Of a stretch of DNA of 52,696 bases, positions 32,088 through 39,087 are shown piece by piece. Both the position numbers and the translations under genes were made by a program. The stretch's first letter is position 1. Every line of letters begins with the position of its first letter. The notes beneath the pieces are model-generated. The model made no database searches. It was not told where the DNA came from and saw only the letters and a list, made by a program, of their open reading frames with translations. Origin of the DNA: Bacteroidales bacterium (lineage in GTDB: Bacteria; Bacteroidota; Bacteroidia; Bacteroidales; P3); the NCBI GenBank assembly GCA_017454015.1, contig JAFTDW010000011.1, positions 1-52,696 on the forward strand, given 5' to 3'.

Positions 32088-33008
32088 ATGAGTAATCTCA
32101 AAGAGCAATTCAACAACTACACCGAGACTCCCGACACCAAGGTATGGGACAACATATCCCACACCATGAAAGTGAGACAGTACCTCCGCACAGCGGGCAT
32201 CATAGCCGGTGCCGCCGTTGTTGCGGGGATAGGTATAGGCATAGCCCTGTCAACAGGCTCAAGCAACAGCCCCGCAGGTCATGAAGTGGCAGCAAACACA
32301 ACCACTATGCCGGCCATTGCCGCGCCCGTGACAATCAACACCAACGACATAGAGGCCGTGCCCGCCGCCCTGCCAACCAAGAGTGAAGCCACTCCCGCCA
32401 CCACTGCAACAACAGCCAACAGCAGCGAGGCTACAGCCACAACCACTGTGGCGGTGACGGCAGCCCCCAGCTCGTCGGAATCGCCAGAGGCAGCACTGAA
32501 TGCAAGCGAGACGCCGAGTCCCGCACCTGCCATCGCAGCGGAAGCCGAACCCGCCACGCAACCTGCAGTCGCAACCACCAACGCCAGTGAAAGCAACAAT
32601 GCCCAAGACCTGCAGACCGTCGTCGCAACCAACAACGAATACGCACCTGCTACACAAAGCACCGCCACGCCCGAACAGAACGCCAAGAACATCACCGACT
32701 CTACCGTTGAGCAGCAGAATATATGGATACCCAACGCCATACGCCCCAACGACGACATAGAGAACAACCGCTATTTCAAGCCCACGTTCACCAAGCCCGA
32801 CGAGATAGACCACTACGAGATGCAGATCTTCTCGCGCGGAGGACACCGTATCTACACCTCTAAACGCATCGGCGACCAAGGCTGGGACGGCAAGAGCGAG
32901 GGCAAATATGTGCCGACAGGTGTATATGTATACCTCATCACCTACCGCGACGCCAGCCGCATAGTCCACCAGAAACGCGGCACAGTGACTGTGATATACA
33001 ACAAATAG
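32088..33008 (+). CDS. Membrane protein with gliding-motility/T9SS type B C-terminal domain
   Basis: 306 aa. A short cytoplasmic N-terminus (about 1-30, with DTKVWDNI) precedes one membrane helix (TAGIIAGAAVVAGIGIGIAL, about 35-55), then a low-complexity Ala/Thr/Ser/Glu linker of about 150 residues, and a C-terminal domain from about 218: WIPNAIRPNDDIENNRYF, YEMQIFSRGGHRIYTS, GWDGKSEGKYVPTGVYVYL. This is the CHU_C/gliding-motility-associated domain used as a T9SS type B signal. With an uncleaved anchor it would stay in the inner membrane with the domain outside. Position after an ECF sigma gene suggests an anti-sigma role (inference). Confidence 0.8.
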   Translation: MSNLKEQFNNYTETPDTKVWDNISHTMKVRQYLRTAGIIAGAAVVAGIGIGIALSTGSSNSPAGHEVAANTTTMPAIAAPVTINTNDIEAVPAALPTKSEATPATTATTANSSEATATTTVAVTAAPSSSESPEAALNASETPSPAPAIAAEAEPATQPAVATTNASESNNAQDLQTVVATNNEYAPATQSTATPEQNAKNITDSTVEQQNIWIPNAIRPNDDIENNRYFKPTFTKPDEIDHYEMQIFSRGGHRIYTSKRIGDQGWDGKSEGKYVPTGVYVYLITYRDASRIVHQKRGTVTVIYNK

Positions 33009-33051
33009 GCAGCCAACAACGGTAACAACCCCGCTCCACAATAGAAAAAAC

Positions 33052-33091
33052 AGAGAGGTGCGCATGTCGAAATTGACAAGCGCACCTCTCT
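33052..33091 (+). terminator. Intrinsic terminator
   Basis: Perfect 12-bp stem AGAGAGGTGCGC/GCGCACCTCTCT with inner TGTC/GACA pairing; a short T-run follows. Confidence 0.88.
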
Positions 33092-33218
33092 TTATAGCCT
33101 TATCCCCCACCCTGTTTGCCGCCGCCACCCAGCGGCATGAAACCGCCCTGCGCATAGACGGTTGATAACTTTCTATTTTCTATTTCCGCTTTTTGCCCTA
33201 TAATCTTTAAAAAATTAG

Positions 33219-33226
33219 TAACTTTG
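33219..33226 (+). promoter_or_regulatory. -7 promoter box (TAACTTTG) with TTTG at 33192
   Basis: TAACTTTG with a TTTG 23 bp upstream (33192-33195), the best -33/-7 pair in this window. It serves the envelope-protein operon starting at 33249. Confidence 0.7.
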
Positions 33227-33248
33227 CAACTATAAACAAGGCTAACCC

Positions 33249-33650
33249 ATGCGGCATACAGCCATCATAATAATATTGTTGACAATTTGTTGCGCGGCTT
33301 TTGGGCAGTCGTTAAGCCTTACGTTCACCTCTGTCACCGAAGCCCGTTTCCATGTATATCTCAACGGCGTGCTGCAAAACGAACAAAGCCGTCAAGAGGT
33401 TACCATCAACGGGCTGCGCTCTCGCAAATACCATATACGGATAGTGATGGACGACCCCTACCAGGTGGCGGTAACCAAAAGCATCAAACCCAGCGGACGA
33501 AACAACAAATACAGCGTGAAGTTCAACCCGGTGCGCGAACGTATCATCGTGCGGCGGTATAAAGACATAGCACAAAATGAAAAAAACAGGACTAATAGTA
33601 GCAATAGCTTTATTGCTGTTAACGGTGGCAGCAGGCTGCACCGCTCTTGA
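33249..33650 (+). CDS. Small secreted protein of unknown function
   Basis: 133 aa. Signal peptide (TAIIIILLTICCAAFGQ, about 4-20); the mature part is a beta-rich domain (FHVYLNGVLQNE, EVTINGLRSRKYHIRIVMDD) resembling the N-terminal modules of DUF4476-like secreted proteins, but the match is not certain. The last 25 codons overlap the signal-peptide coding region of the next gene in another frame. First gene of a three-gene run. Confidence 0.7.
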   Translation: MRHTAIIIILLTICCAAFGQSLSLTFTSVTEARFHVYLNGVLQNEQSRQEVTINGLRSRKYHIRIVMDDPYQVAVTKSIKPSGRNNKYSVKFNPVRERIIVRRYKDIAQNEKNRTNSSNSFIAVNGGSRLHRS

Positions 33651-34233
33651 TAAACTCACCTCGGTGGCCAACCTGCTCAACTGCGAGTACGCCCTGCGCG
33701 ACGTCAGCGAAGTGAGCGTTGCCGGCGTCAACGTCAAAGCCCTCAGCAAAGGCCAGATAAGTGCCACCGATGTTGTGAAACTCGCCGCTGCCCTACAGTC
33801 AAAGGCAGTGCCTTTATCAATGAATGTCAACGTGGGAATAACCAACCCCACAGCCAACAAAGCCGCCGTCACCGACATGGACTGGATTCTGAACATCAAC
33901 GGCACCCAGTTTGCACAAGGCACCAGCACAGGCAACTATACCATAGGGGCACACAACACCGCCGTGGTACCCCTGCCCGTCACCACCGACCTCTTCAGCC
34001 TCTTCTCGCGCGGCGGCATAGAGTCGCTCAAATCTTTTGTGCAGAGCTTCAACAGCGACGGCACCTCGTCGAATGTGGCTATCAAAATTCGCCCGGCCCT
34101 CAACGTCAACGGCACCAAGATACAGATGCCCGACTACATAACCCTCAACAAAAAAGTAGGCGGCACAACCAACAATAACAACAACAATGGAACCGGCACA
34201 GTTACCACCGGTGGCGTATCAATAAAGAAATGA
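33577..34233 (+). CDS. Lipoprotein with LEA-like (WHy) beta domain
   Basis: 218 aa. Lipobox VAAGC (Cys 21) predicts lipidation. Residues about 35-190 look like an LEA type 2/WHy immunoglobulin-like domain: LRDVSEVSVAGVNVKAL, VNVGITNPTANKAAVTDMDW, with the conserved NPT turn. The C-terminus is an Asn/Thr/Gly low-complexity tail. The start overlaps the previous gene by 74 bp, which is unusual but supported by a proper signal peptide; the stop overlaps the next start by four bases. Structural or stress role, unproven. Confidence 0.78.
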   Translation: MKKTGLIVAIALLLLTVAAGCTALDKLTSVANLLNCEYALRDVSEVSVAGVNVKALSKGQISATDVVKLAAALQSKAVPLSMNVNVGITNPTANKAAVTDMDWILNINGTQFAQGTSTGNYTIGAHNTAVVPLPVTTDLFSLFSRGGIESLKSFVQSFNSDGTSSNVAIKIRPALNVNGTKIQMPDYITLNKKVGGTTNNNNNNGTGTVTTGGVSIKK

Positions 34234-35243
34234 AAGCAAGAATAATAGTAATCGCATTGCTGTGCATGGGCATAGCCTGTCAGGCACAGAACAAAGTCGA
34301 CCGCCAGGGTCGCAAACAAGGTCATTGGGTCAAGACCGACCGCAACGGAGCCAAGATCTACGAAGGCGACTTCATCGACGGACAGGAGTCCGGCGTATTC
34401 AAATACTTCTGGCCCAACGGCACCCTGAAGATGCAAAACACCTTCAGCGTGCCCGGCAAGTATTGCAGCCACGAAGCATGGGACGAGCAGGGCAACCTGG
34501 TGGCCCGCGGCTTCTACAACCAGAAAAACCGCGACAGCGTGTGGACCTTCTACAACCAGGAGGGCAAGGTGGTTAAGATTGCCACCTACCGCATGGGCGT
34601 GAAATATGGCATGCATGTGGTATTCAACGCCAACGGCGACACCGCCGAGTCGCAAAACTGGACCGACAACCACCGCAACGGCCCGTGGTACCGCCGCATT
34701 GGCAAGAAAGGCTACATGCGTGGCACCTACGTCATGGGCGGCCTTGAGGGCAGACTCGTGGAATACAACGAAGAAGGCGAGCTCGTGCGCGAAGGCAACT
34801 ACAAGAACGGACTCAAAGACGGCTCCTACCGCTTCTACCAGCTCGGACAACTTATCGTCGACGAGAAATGGGGCAACGGACAGCTCATCGACCGCAAGAT
34901 ACTGCTAACCGCTCCGACCCCCATGTACATCTCTATCTACGAAATAGCCTACTTCCATCCCAAGGGCAGCAAATACGCAGTGGTATACAAGATGGACGGC
35001 ACCCAGCTCACCTGCCAGGAGGACGTCACCACCATAGGCGACCGCATCCGCAGCGATATGTTCTCCTTTGTCGACCGCAAGAGCCGCATCTCCGCCAACG
35101 TCAACTGCATCAAAGGTCTCACCAAAGACAGCGCGGGACGCGTCATTCTCGACCTAGACCCCAAGCCGCAGTTCAGCGTCTTTCCCGACAACGACTGCTT
35201 GAAGATGATCCGCTCCGTACAACGCACCGACAAGCTGGACTAA
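34230..35243 (+). CDS. MORN-repeat (MORN_2) secreted protein
   Basis: 337 aa. A signal-like N-terminus (ARIIVIALLCMGIACQAQ) is followed by about nine MORN_2/YwqK-like repeats of about 20-24 residues (GRKQGHWVKTDRNGAKIYEG, GVFKYFWPNGTLK, DSVWTFYNQEGKV, GPWYRRI, GSYRFYQLGQ). The last 100 residues are a separate mixed domain. MORN_2 proteins in Bacteroidota are usually periplasmic or exported with unknown roles. Translationally coupled (ATGA) to the lipoprotein gene before it. Confidence 0.83.
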   Translation: MKARIIVIALLCMGIACQAQNKVDRQGRKQGHWVKTDRNGAKIYEGDFIDGQESGVFKYFWPNGTLKMQNTFSVPGKYCSHEAWDEQGNLVARGFYNQKNRDSVWTFYNQEGKVVKIATYRMGVKYGMHVVFNANGDTAESQNWTDNHRNGPWYRRIGKKGYMRGTYVMGGLEGRLVEYNEEGELVREGNYKNGLKDGSYRFYQLGQLIVDEKWGNGQLIDRKILLTAPTPMYISIYEIAYFHPKGSKYAVVYKMDGTQLTCQEDVTTIGDRIRSDMFSFVDRKSRISANVNCIKGLTKDSAGRVILDLDPKPQFSVFPDNDCLKMIRSVQRTDKLD

Positions 35244-35246
35244 CCG

Positions 35247-36524
35247 ATGCGCGTGGCCTGCCATACGCTGGGCTGCAAACTCAACTTCGCCGAAAGCAGC
35301 CACCTGCTCAGAGAGTTGGCAGAGAGAGGCTTTGAGACAGTAGAATTCTCCGAGCCCGCCGATGTATACATAATCAACAGCTGTACGGTTACCGGCATTG
35401 CCGAAAAGAAATGCCGCCAGGCCATACACAGCGCCACCCGCAAAGAGTGGCACCCACTGGTTGTGGTCACAGGCTGCTATGCCCAGCGCAACGCCGAACA
35501 GCTCAAACAAATCGAAGGCGTGTGGTTGGTGGTCGGCAACGACCGCAAAGACCAGCTATGCACTATGATATGCCATGCCGTAGGCATGGAGAGCCACCCT
35601 TCGGAGCCAGAGAGCGACAGTGACGACACAAAAAAATTCCATATAGCCTACTCCTACGGCGACCGCACGCGGTCGTTTCTCAAGATACAGGACGGGTGCG
35701 ACTACTTCTGCACCTATTGCGCCATACCCTTCGCCCGCGGACGCTCCCGCAGCGCCACGGTGAGCGATGTCGTGGAGGCTGCCAGCGCCATAGCTTCGAA
35801 AGGCGTGAAAGAGATAGTGCTCACCGGCATCAACACCGGCACCTTCGGCAACGGCACCGAGACCTTCGAGGAGTTGCTGCGCCGCTTGACACAAGTGGAA
35901 GGCATAGAACGTTACCGCATATCGAGCATAGAGCCCAACCTGCTTACCGACAGCATTGTGGAACTCGTGGCCGGCTCTGCCAAGCTCATGCCCCACTTCC
36001 ATGTGCCGCTACAGGCAGGCAGCGACACAGTGCTCCGTGCCATGCACCGCCGCTACGACACCGCCCTCTACGCCGCCAAGATAGAGCTCATCAAAAAGCT
36101 CATGCCTAACGCCTGCATAGCCGCCGACCTCATGACAGGTTTCAACATGGAGGGCAAGCGCGAGTTTGAAGAGAGCGTGGCGTTTGTCGAGAGTCTGCCG
36201 CTGTCGTACCTCCATGTGTTCACCTACAGCGAGCGCCCGGGCACCGCCGCCCACCAACTCGGCGGACTTGTACCTGTTGCCGAGCGCCGCAGACGCAGCG
36301 CCGTGATGCACGACATCTCCAGCAAGAAACGCGAACAGTTTTTCAAACAGAACGTCGGGAGCACACACACCGTCCTCTGGGAGAGCGAATGCAAAAACGG
36401 CGTCATGGGGGGCTGGACCGACAACTACATACGCCTGCAACGCCCCTACAACCCAGACCTTGTGGGCAACATTACCAGCGAAACAATATCGGCAAGCAAC
36501 GAATGTTTTTATGGCGAGGACTGA
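35247..36524 (+). CDS. mtaB: tRNA t6A37 methylthiotransferase
   Basis: 425 aa radical-SAM enzyme converting t6A37 to ms2t6A37 in tRNAs reading ANN codons. N-terminal MTTase domain with cluster cysteines in HTLGCKLN (about 6-13), INSCTV (about 43-48) and VTGCYA; the radical-SAM triad is CDYFCTYC (about 151-158); TGINTG and LQAGSD follow in order, and a C-terminal TRAM-like region ends the protein. The short CKLN form identifies MtaB rather than MiaB. It begins three bases after the MORN gene, so belongs to the same transcript. Confidence 0.94.
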   Translation: MRVACHTLGCKLNFAESSHLLRELAERGFETVEFSEPADVYIINSCTVTGIAEKKCRQAIHSATRKEWHPLVVVTGCYAQRNAEQLKQIEGVWLVVGNDRKDQLCTMICHAVGMESHPSEPESDSDDTKKFHIAYSYGDRTRSFLKIQDGCDYFCTYCAIPFARGRSRSATVSDVVEAASAIASKGVKEIVLTGINTGTFGNGTETFEELLRRLTQVEGIERYRISSIEPNLLTDSIVELVAGSAKLMPHFHVPLQAGSDTVLRAMHRRYDTALYAAKIELIKKLMPNACIAADLMTGFNMEGKREFEESVAFVESLPLSYLHVFTYSERPGTAAHQLGGLVPVAERRRRSAVMHDISSKKREQFFKQNVGSTHTVLWESECKNGVMGGWTDNYIRLQRPYNPDLVGNITSETISASNECFYGED

Positions 36525-36669
36525 CTTCGCCCAGGGGTTGAACACCTAAATCAGAGCCCTGACAGCGTCAGCAACAGGAACCCGCTACTACTCCGCGCCA
36601 CATATTGCACGGAGATGCGACAAACTACCAGACATTTACTAATACTGGCATAGTAAAAACAAAAAGACA

Positions 36670-36689
36670 TCCACAGCACAGACTGTGGA
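36670..36689 (-). terminator. Terminator for the 40-aa lipoprotein gene
   Basis: TCCACAG/CTGTGGA, 7-bp stem, 6-nt loop, then TGTCTTTTTGTTTTT on the minus strand. It lies downstream of the small ORF at 36736. Confidence 0.7.
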
Positions 36690-36735
36690 GACCGCTTTGT
36701 TTTGTATCACACTACGTAATTGAATGTTACGAATC

Positions 36736-36858
36736 CTATTCCACCACCTCGGCCATGGAGCCGCGATATGCCGGGCAGGTGTGGTGCGAGCAGGAACTGA
36801 CAACAGTGGCCACAAGTATCGCTACAACAGCCACCAAGATTGTAATACCTTTTTTCAT
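36736..36858 (-). CDS. 40-aa small lipoprotein
   Basis: MKKGITILVAVVAILVATVV then SSC is a lipoprotein signal with Cys 23; the mature peptide is 18 residues, SHHTCPAYRG then SMAEVVE. Short proteins with a CSxHTCPxYR core after a lipoprotein signal occur in Bacteroidales. It has a -7 box 37 bp upstream and a terminator downstream, so it forms a complete one-gene unit. Function unknown. Confidence 0.82.
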   Translation of the reverse strand: MKKGITILVAVVAILVATVVSSCSHHTCPAYRGSMAEVVE

Positions 36859-36894
36859 ATTGCGCTTGAAATTTAGGTGTACCTAATTTTTTTG

Positions 36895-36902
36895 CAAAAT
36901 TA
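36895..36902 (-). promoter_or_regulatory. -7 promoter box (TAATTTTG) for the small lipoprotein
   Basis: Reads TAATTTTG on the minus strand, 37 bp before the ATG at 36858. Confidence 0.65.
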
Positions 36903-37079
36903 CATCTTTGTAATGTAACGCAACATATTCGACAAAAGTATTTATCAACCAAAATAAGTTGAAAAGCAATCTGCTGTTTTCAACATACTACGCCTACCCT
37001 GTCAGCGAAGCCACACCCAACGTCCACTTCAAAAAATTATTAACCATTAAAAATTTTTTGTGTCCACTTTTTCAAGCCG

Positions 37080-37486
37080 GTGCACATGGGCAAGGAAGAC
37101 CTGATGGACTATATACGCGAATGCTTTGCCCACAGCCGCCCCCTCGGCGACACCCTGCACAGGAATGCCATGGAACTCTTTCGCCAGTACATGATTGTTG
37201 GCGGAATGCCGCAAGCCGTGAAATCGTATGTCAATGAACGTGACTTCGACAAGGTTGACCACCTGAAGCGCAACATAATGACATACGGAAACCCTCCGTA
37301 ACACCCAGACACAACATATCGCCCATCGAGGTGAAATCATCGTCTCGCTACAAACTGACATCGCTCAACAAATGCATAAAAAAATACGGAGAGTTCCTTT
37401 CAACTCCCTATGTGCTCCACTCGGGTGAAATGACACAGAGAGACGGGGTCACCTTCCTGCCGCTATATATGGCACCGTGCCTGTAA
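37080..37486 (+). pseudogene. Broken DUF4143-type AAA ATPase gene
   Basis: Two pieces in different frames. 37080-37290 encodes MGKEDLMDYIRECF, GDTLHRNAMELFRQYMIVGG and MPQAVKSYVNERD, typical of the middle of DUF4143/AAA ATPases. 37313-37486 encodes NISPIEVKSSSRYKLTSL and, at the end, TFLPLYMAPCL, typical of their C-terminus. The N-terminal ATPase domain and about 150 residues between the pieces are missing. A clear decaying remnant. Upstream, two GTCCACTT words flank A/T-rich sequence (37022-37069). Confidence 0.88.
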
Positions 37487-37526
37487 TACGTTAATAAAAC
37501 ACTTAATAACTTTTTCCCGAGCGGGG

Positions 37527-37546
37527 TATTTATTTATTTATTTATT
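37527..37546 (+). repeat. (TATT)5 simple repeat in the pepA promoter
   Basis: Five tandem TATT units end two bases before the -7 box, so they lie between any -33 element and the -7 box. Unit number could change promoter spacing. Confidence 0.85.
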
Positions 37547-37548
37547 AC

Positions 37549-37556
37549 TAATTTTG
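37549..37556 (+). promoter_or_regulatory. -7 promoter box (TAATTTTG) for pepA
   Basis: TAATTTTG, 46 bp before the start at 37603. Confidence 0.65.
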
Positions 37557-37602
37557 CAAAACGAAATGGCGTCGCAACCTGACGCAACAACATCTATTCG
37601 CC

Positions 37603-39018
37603 ATGAATATCAAAATCAAAACTGTCAACCCCGCCAAATTCGACGGGCACATTGTGGTGCTTGTCTCCGGAAAGCACACCGACTTGGAACCTCTCGGAAT
37701 AGACAAACAAGAGGTTAAAGCAATGCTCAAAAGAAGAAGCAACAAACATATACATGTCAATACTTTAACAAGGCTCGACAAAAACCTGTACTTGATATTT
37801 GACAATGGGAAGTCCACCGTCAGCGACTACCACAAGGCTGGCGCCGAAGTGCAGCAGAGCGTGGTAGCCAAACCCAACAGGAAGGTTGGGGTCATCGCAG
37901 CCGGTGCCCATGAGGAGATGTGCCACGCCTTTGTCGAGGGGTTGGTGCTCAACGACTACGCTTTCGACAAATACAGGAGCAAGAAAGCCCGGCACATAGA
38001 GCTACTGGCCATTGATAAGAAAAGCATCAAACTGCCCGCCCTCGAAGCATCGATGTCGTTGTGGCAACGCATGGAGCAGTGCCGCAACTGGGTCAACGAG
38101 CCGGTCATCAACCTCAACGCCCCCGTGTTTGCCAACGAGCTGAAAGCCGCCGCCAAGGCAGCCGGTGTACGATGCACTGTACTGGGACAAAAACAGATAG
38201 AGTCGCTCAAGATGGGCGGCATACTGGCTGTGAACCGCGGCAGTGTCGACGAGGCCCGCCTCGTGGTGCTGGAATACAAACCTGCCAGATGCAAGAACAA
38301 AAAGCCTGTGGTGCTTGTCGGCAAAGGCATAATGTACGACACCGGCGGACTCAACATCAAACCCGACGAGTACATGCGCGAGATGAAGAGCGACATGGCC
38401 GGTGCTGCCACCATGGCGTCGGCGCTCTTTGCCGCCGCCGACCGCAAGCTGTCACTGCATATCATTGCCATACTGCCACTTACCGACAACAGACCGGGCT
38501 TTAACGCCTATGCCGCCGACGACATCATCACCATGCACAACGGCAGCACCGTGGAGGTGGTAAACACCGACGCCGAGGGTCGCCTGATACTTGCCGACGC
38601 CTTGTCGTATGCCCGCCAGTACAAGCCCGCCCTGGTGATAGACGCCGCCACACTCACCGGCGCCGCAGCACGCGCCATAGGCCCCTTCGGCATTGCCATG
38701 ATGCAGAAAAAGGCCGACGCAGCAGCCAAGAAGCTGCGCCAATGCGGCGAAGAGGTATACGAACGGCTCGTGGAATTCCCCATGTGGGACGAGTACAACG
38801 ACTTGATAAAGAGCGACGTAGCCGACATCAAGAACTGCGGCACGGCACAGGCGGGATGCATCACGGCAGCCAAATTCCTTGAGCATTTCACCAACTACCC
38901 CTATATACACCTCGACATTGCCGGCGTGGCATTCTTCGACAAGCGGGTGCCAATGTACGGCATAGGCGCATCGGGCTACGGCCTGCGCCTACTGGTGGAG
39001 TTCCTCGAAAAATACTAA
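37603..39018 (+). CDS. pepA: Leucyl aminopeptidase (family M17)
   Basis: 471 aa two-metal exopeptidase that removes N-terminal residues from peptides, cytoplasmic. The C-terminal catalytic domain shows VGKGIMYDTGGLNIKP (Lys and Asp metal ligands), EMKSDMAGAATM and the NTDAEGRLILADAL signature with Asp, Glu and catalytic Arg. The N-terminal about 160 residues are the variable M17 domain. One transcript with parC 69 bp downstream is possible; the gap holds repeated ACGAAACAAC words. Its promoter contains a tetranucleotide tract. Confidence 0.94.
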   Translation: MNIKIKTVNPAKFDGHIVVLVSGKHTDLEPLGIDKQEVKAMLKRRSNKHIHVNTLTRLDKNLYLIFDNGKSTVSDYHKAGAEVQQSVVAKPNRKVGVIAAGAHEEMCHAFVEGLVLNDYAFDKYRSKKARHIELLAIDKKSIKLPALEASMSLWQRMEQCRNWVNEPVINLNAPVFANELKAAAKAAGVRCTVLGQKQIESLKMGGILAVNRGSVDEARLVVLEYKPARCKNKKPVVLVGKGIMYDTGGLNIKPDEYMREMKSDMAGAATMASALFAAADRKLSLHIIAILPLTDNRPGFNAYAADDIITMHNGSTVEVVNTDAEGRLILADALSYARQYKPALVIDAATLTGAAARAIGPFGIAMMQKKADAAAKKLRQCGEEVYERLVEFPMWDEYNDLIKSDVADIKNCGTAQAGCITAAKFLEHFTNYPYIHLDIAGVAFFDKRVPMYGIGASGYGLRLLVEFLEKY

Positions 39019-39087
39019 CCACAAAACCTCGAAACTACGAAACAACAAAAACAACGAAACAACAAAAACCCCCGAGATAACGAGACA

